From positions 248,001 through 312,000 of the forward strand of contig OY759970.1 in assembly GCA_963662965.1 (NCBI GenBank): a stretch of 64,000 nucleotides of DNA, written 5' to 3'. Of this stretch, positions 27,094 to 35,670 are shown in pieces (position 1 is the stretch's first letter; every line of letters starts with the position of its first letter). The notes beneath the pieces are model-generated. The model made no database searches. It was not told where the DNA came from and saw only the letters and a list, made by a program, of their open reading frames with translations. The translations under genes and the position numbers were made by a program. This DNA comes from DTWD01 sp963662965. Lineage in GTDB: Bacteria > Acidobacteriota > Vicinamibacteria > Vicinamibacterales > UBA8438.

Positions 27094-27771
27094 ATGACTA
27101 CTGCGATTGGAAAACTGTTCGGCTGGTCCCCATTCCGGCTCCTTCAACGGCATATGGGGCAGGTTGGGAAGTGCCTTATCAAAATGTGCGATTCGCTCGA
27201 CGCGTTCGAACGCGGTGCTTGGGACCAGGTCGAGTCGTTAGCGGAGAACGTCTCCACGCTGGAGCATGAGGCTGACCAGATCAAAGACGAGATCCGCCAC
27301 AACCTGTCCCGCAGGATGTTTCTGCCGGTTGACCGGAGTCGGGTCCTAGAGATTTTGGCGATTCAAGACAGCCTGGCTGACCGAGCCGAAGACGTCTGCG
27401 TGGTACTCACAATCAAGCGGCTGAAGATTCCATCGCGTATGGCAGACACGTTTCGAACGTTTCGCGAGCTGAATATTAAAGCTGTCAATCTCGTGGCCAG
27501 CATCGTCAACGAACTTGACGAATTGATTGAATCCGGCTTCGGCGGCGCGGAAGCTGAAAAAGTCCGCACGCGGGTCCGCGAAGTGGCCCGTACAGAGCAC
27601 GAGGTGGACATTATCCAGAGGGACTTATTAAAGAAACTGTTCGCCAGTGAAACGCACCTGTCTCACGGTGAACTGTATCTGTGGACGCAGCTGATCCACG
27701 AGCTCGCCAGCCTGTCTAACGGATCCGAGAACTTGGCGAATCGCATACTCGAAACCCTCGAGTTGAAGTAG
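27094..27771 (+). CDS. DUF47 / PhoU-like Pit accessory protein
   Basis: About 225 aa, all-helical, TIGR00153/DUF47 family. ATG 27094 is preferred over ATG 27088 because GGAGGG at 27081-27086 is then 7 nt away. The motifs EHEADQIKDEIRHNL near the N-terminus and RTEHEVDIIQRDLLKK near the C-terminus are the two PhoU-like EXXXD metal motifs. These proteins accompany PiT transporters and are thought to modulate phosphate or metal-phosphate uptake. It is followed after 59 bp by the PiT gene, forming the usual pit operon. Confidence 0.9.
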   Translation: MTTAIGKLFGWSPFRLLQRHMGQVGKCLIKMCDSLDAFERGAWDQVESLAENVSTLEHEADQIKDEIRHNLSRRMFLPVDRSRVLEILAIQDSLADRAEDVCVVLTIKRLKIPSRMADTFRTFRELNIKAVNLVASIVNELDELIESGFGGAEAEKVRTRVREVARTEHEVDIIQRDLLKKLFASETHLSHGELYLWTQLIHELASLSNGSENLANRILETLELK

Positions 27772-27830
27772 GCACATCGCATGGGTCCAAGCATCTCACC
27801 GACAGACGACACGATAAGCGGCGGTAACTG

Positions 27831-29318
27831 ATGGGGATTGAAGGGATTCTGATTGCTCTTGTTCTGCTTGTTGGGTTCTACACCGCCTGGAACATTGGAG
27901 CGAACGATGTCGCGAACGCGATGGGAACCTCTGTCGGTTCTGGGGCCCTGACACTGAAGCAAGCGGTGGTGTTGGCTGGCATCTTCGAATTTCTTGGGGC
28001 CTATCTCGCTGGTGCCAACGTCTCTGAAACCGTGCGCAAGGGGATGTTCAATCCCGAACTTCTTCCGGGGATTCATGGCGACGAAGCCGCTTTGGTTCTG
28101 GGCCTCGGGATGATTGCGGCTCTGCTGGCGACCGGCACATGGCTCCTCATCGCGTCATACTTTCACTGGCCGGTGTCGACCACGCACTCAATCGTGGGGG
28201 CCGTCGTGGGCTTTGGGTGTGTAGGTGTGGGCATCGCCAATGTGGACTGGGCGCAAGTTGGTCTGATCACCGCTGGCTGGGTTGTCTCGCCGCTCCTGTC
28301 GGCTGCCGTGGCCTTCACGCTCTTCCGCTTCCTCTTACGCAGCGTGTTCTTCAAGGAGGATCCCGTTGCAGCCGCCAAACGCCTCGCGCCGCGTCTTGCT
28401 TTCCTGGTCGTAATCGTCCTCGTTGGTGTGGCGACGTTCAAAGGACTGAGCCCCGTGTGGGCGCGTCTAGGCATCGACCCCTTTGAACCTCGCATCATGG
28501 CGCTCACAGCCATGGTCGCGGTCATGTGTGGGCTGGGTGGGATGTTCACGACGCGCCAGCTCGTGCGAAACATTCATGGAACCGAACGATCACGACCCAA
28601 CCCACAGCGTTATGTTGATCTTTCACGGTCTCTGGACAAGGCGGCCACCCATCTACAACGCGTGGGACCTCTGGGAGACGGGCCAGTCGATGGTCAGGTG
28701 TCCGCACTGATCGATGAGGTCCAAAAGCTGCAGAGCACTGCCCGCGCCCAGGCGAGGTTTGGAACCGACTCACCCGAGCTGCGCAACGTCGAGCGGATCT
28801 TTGTCTATCTGCAAATTCTCACCGCGTGCTTCGTCGCCTTTGCCCACGGGTCGAACGACGTGGCCAACGCGATCGGACCGATGTCTGCGGCCTACCAAGC
28901 TATTGAGACAGGGGAAGTCGCGCTCCAGTCAGGGGTGCCCGTCTGGGCACTGGCGCTCGGTGGGTTTGGCATCATTGTCGGTCTGGCCACCTGGGGGTGG
29001 CGGGTCATCGAGACCGTGGGCCGCCGGATAACCGAGCTGACGCCGAGCCGTGGCTTCTGTGCCGAGTTCGCCGCTGCGATCACCATTTTGATGGCGTCCA
29101 TCATCCCATTCGGTCTGCCAGTTTCAACCACCCACATCCTGGTCGGCGCTGTGCTTGGCGTCGGCCTCGCTCGAGGTATCGGCGCGCTCGATCTCCGTGT
29201 CATGCGAGACGTGTTTGCAAGCTGGGCCGTCACGATCCCAGCCGGGGCTGGATTCGCCATCATGTTCTACTACATGTTGAGATTCGCCTTCATTGATTCT
29301 GGTTTTGCCGGCAGCTAG
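27831..29318 (+). CDS. pit: Inorganic phosphate transporter, PiT family
   Basis: 495 aa with about twelve membrane segments and the two PiT signature repeats: GANDVANAMGTSVGSGAL near the N-terminus and GSNDVANAIGPMSAAY in the second half, plus the paired PVSTTHSIVGAVVG and PVSTTHILVGAVLG motifs. A soluble loop of about 100 residues lies between the halves. It imports phosphate (as metal phosphate) driven by H+ or Na+. It forms an operon with the DUF47 gene. One of the few untouched housekeeping modules in the window. Confidence 0.95.
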   Translation: MGIEGILIALVLLVGFYTAWNIGANDVANAMGTSVGSGALTLKQAVVLAGIFEFLGAYLAGANVSETVRKGMFNPELLPGIHGDEAALVLGLGMIAALLATGTWLLIASYFHWPVSTTHSIVGAVVGFGCVGVGIANVDWAQVGLITAGWVVSPLLSAAVAFTLFRFLLRSVFFKEDPVAAAKRLAPRLAFLVVIVLVGVATFKGLSPVWARLGIDPFEPRIMALTAMVAVMCGLGGMFTTRQLVRNIHGTERSRPNPQRYVDLSRSLDKAATHLQRVGPLGDGPVDGQVSALIDEVQKLQSTARAQARFGTDSPELRNVERIFVYLQILTACFVAFAHGSNDVANAIGPMSAAYQAIETGEVALQSGVPVWALALGGFGIIVGLATWGWRVIETVGRRITELTPSRGFCAEFAAAITILMASIIPFGLPVSTTHILVGAVLGVGLARGIGALDLRVMRDVFASWAVTIPAGAGFAIMFYYMLRFAFIDSGFAGS

Positions 29319-29347
29319 GGCTCAGCGACGTGGGGACACTCACACGC

Positions 29348-29467
29348 GGTATTGTCAAGTTAAGCAGAATCGGACCGATTGACCCCCAACATGCCCGGTT
29401 CACGGCAGGACTCGAGCCCATCATCTTGGGGGTCGGTCAGCCAAGTTTTCGTTAACTTGACAATACC
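29348..29467. repeat. MITE-2, 120 bp with IS6-like ends (intact copy)
   Basis: Ends are GGTATTGTCAAGTTAAG and GTTAACTTGACAATACC, an inverted repeat resembling the ends of the IS6 element at 19245-20036. Internally GACCCCCAAC pairs with TTGGGGGTC, so the whole unit can fold into a long hairpin. No coding capacity. A second copy at 39594-42252 is interrupted by IS21. It lies 30 bp after pit and 40 bp before the cytochrome gene and may affect either as terminator or promoter element. Confidence 0.8.
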
Positions 29468-29506
29468 GTATCATTCTGTCGAGCGATAGTTGGAAAGAAA
29501 GCGAAG

Positions 29507-31603
29507 ATGAGATGCATCAACAGTATCAACCCCTTCTCTCTGGCGGTGTCATTGCTCACCGTGATGGTGCTCACCGGGCTGATGCTCACAACCACCGCAG
29601 CAACCAATCAGGCTGATGAGTTTACGGGCCAGGTGGTGAGCGCTGCTGGCACTTTGGTGGTCGGCGCAACGGTCCATCTGGTGCCAGTCACGGCGATTGA
29701 CATCACCACGCAGATGACGGCCAGCGCCATCTATGCTCCACCCTACCCCGCCGAAGTCTACGATGAACCGCTCGAGGACGCGATTCGACTCCAAGGAACA
29801 GAATTTCCGCAATCCACGACGGACTCGCAAGGCAACTTCGTCGTTCCGAATGTGCCCGATGGCACGTTCTTTCTCCATGTCACACCCGACGCAGAAGACA
29901 TGGAACACCTGCCCGGTGGGGACCAGAGCAGACAAAGCTATGCGGCCGCGCAGTTGCGCGGTGACTCGATGACCATCACGATTTCAAGCAGTCCTTCGCC
30001 GGCCGCCCACGCTGTCGGTAGCTCGACCTGTCTTCAGTGCCATCAGGATAAGGAACACTGGCAACAAACCGCCCACAAGCTTGGATGGACGGTGCCCGGA
30101 GCTCCAGGGCCGATGCAGGACTTTTCGAGACATCCGAATTTCTTCAACGCTCTCGAATCGTTCCCCGAGACGGACGATTACACCAACGGAACGCACCTCG
30201 AGCTGGGAGATTACGATTCAGACAGGGGTGATGACAAGTTCAAGTTACGAACAGTTGGCGATGCTCGGCTGCCGATCGAGACGACCTATGCCGACGTCTA
30301 TTTGTGGAAGAACACAGACGACGACAAGTACTACATCACGATGGTGAACCGCCTGAACTCGCAGGACCCCAATAGCCCAGCGCACCTGGAGATCAAGCTC
30401 CTATACGGCGGAGCGGTTCACGACCAGCGGTACATCGTCTCAGTGCCACCGGCCCTCGGAGATCGACTGGGATGGTATACCGTGCTGCGCTACAACATGA
30501 CCGGGCGCGACAACCGGTTAAACAGAGTGCGGCGAGTGTGGCACGACTACAAGTTCTACCTCTGGTGGGCCGCTGGCGGGGACGCCCAATACGGGACGGC
30601 CGATGATGTGCTCACGGCGCCGCCGGTCAACACGAATACCATTCAGACCATGTGCGCCAGCTGTCATTTGACGGGCTGGGAACGGTATGAAGACCAGACT
30701 ACCGGCCAGTTTCTGGTGCGCGCCGTGAATGACCCTGGCGGCGCCATGAACATCGATGATGACCCTGAGATGGACGAGATCAATGTTGGCTGCGAAAACT
30801 GCCACGGTCCGGGGTCAGAGCATGTGGCCAACGCAGGAAGATCCCGCTTTATCGTCAACCCCAAGTATCTCTCAGCAGAGCGGTCCAGCGTGGTCTGTGG
30901 CAGGTGCCACGACAGACGGCAAGGGTATGGCGGACCAACCGTGGGTTATACCCAGGCGCTCAGCGAGGAAGGCGAGCTCGCGCGGCCAGGCATCAGTCGC
31001 CACGAACTGATTACGAAGTATGCCGACCCCATCAAGAAGGGGCCGACCATGCAAGGCCCTGGCAGGGCCAACAACATCTGGCCTGACGATATCCACTCGA
31101 GCAAACCTCACCAGCAGTACTCGGATTTCCTTAAGTCGAAGATGTACAGAAACGATCGATTGCTGGTCACCTGCTCGGACTGCCACGACCTGCATGGTGG
31201 CACGCCGTACTCACGCTGGCTCCTTGACGACCCCGATGACTCGAGCTCCCCGCTGTGCCAGAGATGTCATGTTGTCGACGTGCTGTCTCACATGGAAACG
31301 AAACTGAACGCGAAGATGAAGGGCCATCTGACCCGTTGTATCGACTGTCACATGCCGGGAACGGCCAATACCGGCGGTATTGCAGGCAGTTTTGGCAGGA
31401 TGATAAAGACGCCGCCCTATGCCGACGCGACCGAAGAAGAGAATAATGCCTACTGGGAAGGCCCCATCAACTCCCATGTGTTTGATGTGCCTTTAAAAAC
31501 CAACGTTGGGGTCGATGGCGTGCCGCCGGGCAGGGCGATGCCCATTCCTTACACGGGCGCCTGCGGCACGTGTCATATCGTGAACGAGTTGCCGTTCAAA
31601 TAA
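29507..31603 (+). CDS. Octaheme c-type cytochrome with N-terminal carboxypeptidase-regulatory-like domain
   Basis: 698 aa. A signal peptide (residues 1-32, hydrophobic core VSLLTVMVLTGLML) is followed by a beta-sandwich region starting EFTGQVVSAAGTLVVGA that looks like a carboxypeptidase regulatory-like domain. Eight CXXCH haem sites follow: CLQCH, CASCH, CENCH, CGRCH, CSDCH, CQRCH, CIDCH and CGTCH. It is thus a periplasmic or outer-surface multihaem electron carrier. The wide spacing of about 200 residues between the first two sites is filled by a beta-rich insert. Partner oxidoreductase not visible; the next gene is a TonB-receptor remnant. Confidence 0.9.
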   Translation: MRCINSINPFSLAVSLLTVMVLTGLMLTTTAATNQADEFTGQVVSAAGTLVVGATVHLVPVTAIDITTQMTASAIYAPPYPAEVYDEPLEDAIRLQGTEFPQSTTDSQGNFVVPNVPDGTFFLHVTPDAEDMEHLPGGDQSRQSYAAAQLRGDSMTITISSSPSPAAHAVGSSTCLQCHQDKEHWQQTAHKLGWTVPGAPGPMQDFSRHPNFFNALESFPETDDYTNGTHLELGDYDSDRGDDKFKLRTVGDARLPIETTYADVYLWKNTDDDKYYITMVNRLNSQDPNSPAHLEIKLLYGGAVHDQRYIVSVPPALGDRLGWYTVLRYNMTGRDNRLNRVRRVWHDYKFYLWWAAGGDAQYGTADDVLTAPPVNTNTIQTMCASCHLTGWERYEDQTTGQFLVRAVNDPGGAMNIDDDPEMDEINVGCENCHGPGSEHVANAGRSRFIVNPKYLSAERSSVVCGRCHDRRQGYGGPTVGYTQALSEEGELARPGISRHELITKYADPIKKGPTMQGPGRANNIWPDDIHSSKPHQQYSDFLKSKMYRNDRLLVTCSDCHDLHGGTPYSRWLLDDPDDSSSPLCQRCHVVDVLSHMETKLNAKMKGHLTRCIDCHMPGTANTGGIAGSFGRMIKTPPYADATEEENNAYWEGPINSHVFDVPLKTNVGVDGVPPGRAMPIPYTGACGTCHIVNELPFK

Positions 31604-31657
31604 GGGGCTGCAACCGGCCTGACTGCAACGAGGCATCACGAATCTAAGCTCGACCGA

Positions 31658-31788
31658 TCAGAAGAAGCGCAGGGAGTAGCCGACCTTCACGCCGCGTCCG
31701 ATCTCCGGCGCGAGGTCCTTGATGAACGACGTGTGATTCCGATACAGCGCGTTGGTCAGGTTATGGCCCGCCACGCTGAGGATGAGTC
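31658..31788 (-). pseudogene. TonB-dependent receptor, C-terminal fragment
   Basis: The last 43 residues read SVAGHNLTNALYRNHTS, then EIGRGVKVGYSLRFF and stop, the typical last beta-strands of an outer-membrane TonB-dependent receptor ending in an aromatic residue. The remainder is replaced by an IS200-like element at about 31790. Confidence 0.8.
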
Positions 31789-31794
31789 AAGCCC

Positions 31795-32043
31795 ATTCCT
31801 AGTTAACGTGGGAGACCCCCCGGCTTTGCCGGGGCGGCCCTCGGTGTTTGACGTTTCCGGGAGTAACGTGAGGAACTCCCCGCGTGAGCCGCTGAAGCAT
31901 CACGCAGGGGAGTCCTCGATGAACAACTACCGAAGTCTAAACCACACGAAATGGGAGTGTCAGTATCACGTCGTTTTCATCCCGAAGTATCGCCGCAAGA
32001 CCCCGTATGGTGCGAAAAAGCGGCCGAGGCTAGGTCGGTGCTG
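31795..32043 (+). mobile_element. IS200/IS605-like element, left end fragment
   Basis: Contains hairpin CCCCGGCTTTGCCGGGG (31817-31834 region) and a second hairpin with arms ACTCCCCGCGTGA and TCACGCAGGGGAGT (about 31874-31914), as expected for the structured left end recognised by Y1 transposases, followed by the start of tnpA. It is cut off at 32043 by unrelated DNA. Confidence 0.75.
31919..32043 (+). pseudogene. IS200-like TnpA (Y1 transposase), N-terminal fragment
   Basis: ATG 31919 starts MNNYRSLNHTKWECQYHVVF followed by IPKYRRKTPYG, the unmistakable N-terminus of IS200-type tyrosine transposases with the HUH-preceding strand. The HUH motif and catalytic Tyr are missing. The last 40 bp (32004-32043) also occur at 14961-15000. 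Confidence 0.85.
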
Positions 32044-32045
32044 CC

Positions 32046-32579
32046 ATGCTCGATGTGTCCCCCGAATCGTACCGGACGTGGGATACCGGCCGGCGGGCAA
32101 CGCCGTCCCAGGTCATGGCGCGAGCCCAGGCGCTGGCGACGCATCGCGATGACCACGCACTCCTGCCGTTACCGCTCGTCGCCCACGTCTGTGCGACCCA
32201 CGCGACGGGGACTGCCGAACGCGAGGCGGCGGCGCTGTTGCTGGAGGCCAGCGCACCTCCGGGCAGCACGGTCGGGGCGGACAAGGGCTACGATGTGGCG
32301 AGCTTCGTGGCCGACGTCCGCATCCGGGACGTCACGCCCCACGTGGCGCAAAAGGTCCGCTGGAGCGCGATCGATGGCCGGACCACGCGGCATGCGGGCT
32401 ATCACAGCAGTCAGCGGAAACGGAAACGCGTGGCACAGGTCTTTGGATGGATGAAGACCGTCGGGGGCGTGCGCACGCTCCGGCATCGCGGCGTCGCCCT
32501 CGTGGATTGGCAGCTCACCTTCGCCGCCGCGGCCTATAACTTGGTCCGGCTGCGGAATCTGGAGGCGACGTGTCCCTGA
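32046..32579 (+). pseudogene. Chimeric frame: HTH-like segment fused to IS5-c transposase C-terminus
   Basis: The first 45 residues (LDVSPESYRTWDTGRRATP) look like part of an XRE-type HTH protein. From about residue 50 the frame is the C-terminal half of an IS5-family transposase: VGADKGYDVASFVADVR (Asp), GRTTRHAGYHSSQRKRKRV and VFGWMKTVGGVRTLRHRG. A second copy of the transposase part is at 36774-37109. The element's right end GGTTCTTCAGCAGCCTG is at 32692-32708. Confidence 0.7.
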
Positions 32580-32712
32580 TCGTCGGACGCGCGTGTCGCC
32601 GGCCCCCTGATCGGGGCCAGCGCATAGCCGTGCGCACCGTCGTCGGTCGGTCGTTACTCGCATGATGCTTAGAGAACAGTCCGATTACTCAGGTTCTTCA
32701 GCAGCCTGCGTG

Positions 32713-32829
32713 GGGTACGCCACCGCCAAGCAACGCTTCCTCCAGGAGGCGAAGGCGGCGTCGGCCCTCGACCACCCGAACATCTGCACGATCCACGAGA
32801 TCAACGAGACGGAGGACGGCCAGCTCTAA
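32713..32829 (+). pseudogene. Ser/Thr protein kinase fragment (N-lobe)
   Basis: The frame KQRFLQEAKAASALDHPN followed by ICTIHEINETEDGQL is the alpha-C helix and following strands of a bacterial Ser/Thr kinase. A TAA follows and the catalytic loop is missing. The left side is cut by the IS5-c end. A C-terminal fragment of the same kind of protein is at 35215-35290. Confidence 0.75.
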
Positions 32830-32858
32830 CGTTGCGATGGGCGGTGAGGAGACCCGTG

Positions 32859-35114
32859 ATGCGACAGAATCCACGTCTCGGACAGATGGCCGTCTCGGTC
32901 GGCGCGATGCTTGGGACGCTGAGTGCGGGCGCCTGTGACGAGCCGACCGCCATCAATCCCGGGGAGCTTCGCGTCGAGACCGTCCCCACAAGTCAGCACC
33001 TGATCAGTGGAGGTGACGCCTTGGTGCGGATCGAACCGATCTTCGGTGGCTCGCTCCCCGATGTCTCGGTCTCGGTCAACGGCGTGGACATGACGGAACG
33101 GTTCCGCCCGGCCCCGGCGGACTGGCTCGGACGCGAGTCGGACGCGCTGCTCGGGCTGGTCGACGGGTTGGCAGTCGGAGACACCACCGTGGTTGTCGAG
33201 TATGCGGGTATGCCGATTTCGTCGATGACGGTGACCAACTATCCTGTCGCGGGACCGATCTTCTCCGGCGAGCACCTCCAACCCTATCTCTGTCTCGAGG
33301 ACCTCGACCTCGACCGCGAGGGCCAGCCCCGCCGGTTCGCGATCGGCGACGGCGACTTTCTCGTCGGGTCTGCGCTGGACGACGACTGCTCGCTGGAGAC
33401 ACGCGTCGATTATCTGTATCGCACGACGGAGGGCGAAGGAGAGGGCGCGTTCGGTGGTCTGGTCGATCCAGCGCAGCTGCCTGCCGACGTCTCACGGACG
33501 ACCACGACGAGCGGCGCCACCGTCCCCTATGTCGTTCGTCTCGAGACCGGCACGATCAATCGCGCCATCTATCAGATGGCGATCCTGATTGACCCCGACC
33601 AACCGGACCCCACGCCTTGGGACCGTCCCCGCGGGTGGAACGGTCGTCTCGTCTACACCTACGGCGGTGGCTGTGAAGCCGGCTTCTTCCAGGGCACGAG
33701 CACGGGCGGCGTGCTCCGAGACGCGCTGCTGTCGAAGGGCTATGCGGTGGCGTCGTCGACGCTCAACGTGAATCGTCAGGGCGGGTGCAACGACGTGCTG
33801 TCGGCCGAGACCACCATGATGGTCAAGGAGCACTTCTCGGAGACGTTCGGCCCGCCGATTCACACGATCGGGAACGGCGGATCTGGTGGCGCGATGCAGC
33901 AACTGCTGATCGCCGGGGCGTATCCCGGCATTCTCGACGGGATCATGCTGACGGCGACCTTTCCCGACGCAGTCAGCTACTTCGTCGACACGTCCGAGTG
34001 TCGGCTCCCGCTGAGGCGCTTTCTCAACGAGGCCGCACTCGACGACGAGACCAAACGGGTGGTGGGAGGCTGGGCCACCTGGGAGACCTGTGACCGGTCG
34101 CTCGGGAACCGGCCGAACCGGATCGGCCCGGACGATTGTCCGTCGGAGATTCCGGTCGAGGAGCGGTATCACCCGGTGAACAACCCGACAGGCGTCCGCT
34201 GCTCGATCTACGACGGCATGCGCAACGTCTTCGGGACCAGAATATACGACGGAATCGAACCGGCACCACGGGCGGCGTTCGGGCGGAACCCGCACGGCAA
34301 CGTCGGCGTGCAATACGGGCTCGCCGCGCTGAACGAGGGCCTGATCTCGAAGGACCTGTTCATCGACTTAAATGAGCACGTCGGTGGATGGGACATCGAC
34401 TTCGGGTGGCGGCCGGAGCGGTCCGAGGCCGACCCCGTCGCGGTGCGGGTGGCCTATGAGACCGGGCGCATCACCAGCGGCGGCGGAGGACTGGCGACGA
34501 CGCCGATCATCGACGAACGAAACTATCGCGACCTGGCGGGCGACTTCCACGCGAGCTACTACTCGTTCGTCATGCGCGAGCGTCTCATTCGCGACAACGG
34601 TCACGCCGACAACTACGTGCTCCAGCGTCGCACAGCACCCCTGTCGCGCGCGGACGAGAACCTCGCGCTGATGGACGAATGGCTCACCAACATCACCCTC
34701 GCTTCCTCGGGTGACGACGTCGCGGTCCGTGCCAAGCCGGAGGCGCTCGTCGATGCCTGCTGGAACGAGGACGGCAACCAGATCATCGAAGCCCAGATCT
34801 TTGACACGGATCGGCTCTTCGACAACACGGAGGGCCGGTGCAACACCCTCTACCCGATTCACACGGGTCCGCGGATGGTGGCAGGTGGCCCGTTGACCAA
34901 CGATGTGCTGCAGTGCCAGCTCAAGCCGCTCGACCGCGCCGATTACACCGTCGAGTTCAGCGGTGAGGAGTGGACCCAGCTGCAACGAATCTTCGAGGAC
35001 GGCGTCTGTGACTGGGCGAAGCCCGGTGTCGGCCAGGTCCCCAACACGGACACGTGGCTCTCGTTCGGGCCATCGCGCGTCAACCGCTATCAGGCCCCCG
35101 CCGGCAACGACTGA
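32859..35114 (+). CDS. DUF6351-family secreted esterase-like protein
   Basis: 751 aa from ATG 32859 with GAGGAG 8 nt upstream. An N-terminal signal peptide (VSVGAMLGTLSAGAC) precedes a beta-rich region and an alpha/beta-hydrolase-like domain. The nucleophile elbow GNGGSGGAMQQ (GxSxG) is near residue 340, followed by a conserved LTATFPDAVSYF segment. Even numbers of Cys suggest disulfides in an extracytoplasmic protein. DUF6351 proteins resemble tannase/feruloyl-esterase-like enzymes, but no substrate is known to me. It sits between two fragments of a protein-kinase gene. Confidence 0.8.
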   Translation: MRQNPRLGQMAVSVGAMLGTLSAGACDEPTAINPGELRVETVPTSQHLISGGDALVRIEPIFGGSLPDVSVSVNGVDMTERFRPAPADWLGRESDALLGLVDGLAVGDTTVVVEYAGMPISSMTVTNYPVAGPIFSGEHLQPYLCLEDLDLDREGQPRRFAIGDGDFLVGSALDDDCSLETRVDYLYRTTEGEGEGAFGGLVDPAQLPADVSRTTTTSGATVPYVVRLETGTINRAIYQMAILIDPDQPDPTPWDRPRGWNGRLVYTYGGGCEAGFFQGTSTGGVLRDALLSKGYAVASSTLNVNRQGGCNDVLSAETTMMVKEHFSETFGPPIHTIGNGGSGGAMQQLLIAGAYPGILDGIMLTATFPDAVSYFVDTSECRLPLRRFLNEAALDDETKRVVGGWATWETCDRSLGNRPNRIGPDDCPSEIPVEERYHPVNNPTGVRCSIYDGMRNVFGTRIYDGIEPAPRAAFGRNPHGNVGVQYGLAALNEGLISKDLFIDLNEHVGGWDIDFGWRPERSEADPVAVRVAYETGRITSGGGGLATTPIIDERNYRDLAGDFHASYYSFVMRERLIRDNGHADNYVLQRRTAPLSRADENLALMDEWLTNITLASSGDDVAVRAKPEALVDACWNEDGNQIIEAQIFDTDRLFDNTEGRCNTLYPIHTGPRMVAGGPLTNDVLQCQLKPLDRADYTVEFSGEEWTQLQRIFEDGVCDWAKPGVGQVPNTDTWLSFGPSRVNRYQAPAGND

Positions 35115-35214
35115 CGTGCGACCACCACTATGATGAACTCGGCGTGTGTCGCACAGGTAGGCTGCAACGATGCCGGGATCGCTGAGAGGGGCGCGGGCCA
35201 CCGTGGAGGGGCTC

Positions 35215-35290
35215 GTCGCGGGTTCGACCCCCTCCGCGCCGACCCCCGCTTCCAGGCTCTCCTCCGCCGCATGAAGATGGCCAGGGCCGC
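35215..35290 (+). pseudogene. Kinase/TPR protein, C-terminal fragment
   Basis: The frame FDPLRADPRFQALLRRMKMA is the stereotyped end of TPR-containing Ser/Thr kinases and related regulators. It lies just downstream of the DUF6351 gene, while an N-lobe fragment of a kinase lies just upstream. The native stop is missing. Confidence 0.6.
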
Positions 35291-35338
35291 GACGAACACT
35301 TGTTTCCGCGCACCAACGCCCGTCCGTGAGTGGCCTGT

Positions 35339-35626
35339 TCATGCGTCCAGCTCTCTCAACCAGGTTGGCGTGATGTAGCTGTGTGGGCCCTGAAAGATAG
35401 CGAGGACCTCGACCGCGGGATCGAAGCTCTGCCAGAGTGGATTGGGTCGCGTCACGTGCCCGCGCAGGGTACCGTGCTTGCCCAGTTCGGCATGTAGGAC
35501 CAACGGCAGATGATTGGCGAACAAGCCGTCCGGCCCGTACGCCACCACGGTTGCGAACGGGCGCGTTCGCATGAGGTCGTGGAGCACGTCGATCCGATCC
35601 TCACGGAACTGTTGTGGGTTGTACAT
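35339..35626 (-). pseudogene. FMN-binding negative regulator PaiB, N-terminal part
   Basis: About 90 native residues of roughly 210. MYNPQQFREDRIDVLHDLM, then ATVVAYGPDGLFANHLPLVL and IFQGPHSYITPTWL match PaiB-type split-barrel flavoproteins. The rest is missing after TPTWL; the last residues and stop come from foreign DNA. Start ATG 35626 follows the nucleosidase gene by 44 bp on the same strand. Confidence 0.85.
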
Positions 35627-35670
35627 GGGCGTTCGTTTTCCCTTCCTGGGTTCCGAGCTCGCTATCGTCG

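Noticed and set aside
35195..35260. Possible tRNA suggested by GGTTCGACCCC at 35220-35231
   Set aside because: No acceptor or anticodon stems pair around it. The sequence is explained by the kinase/TPR tail coding FDPLRADPRF.
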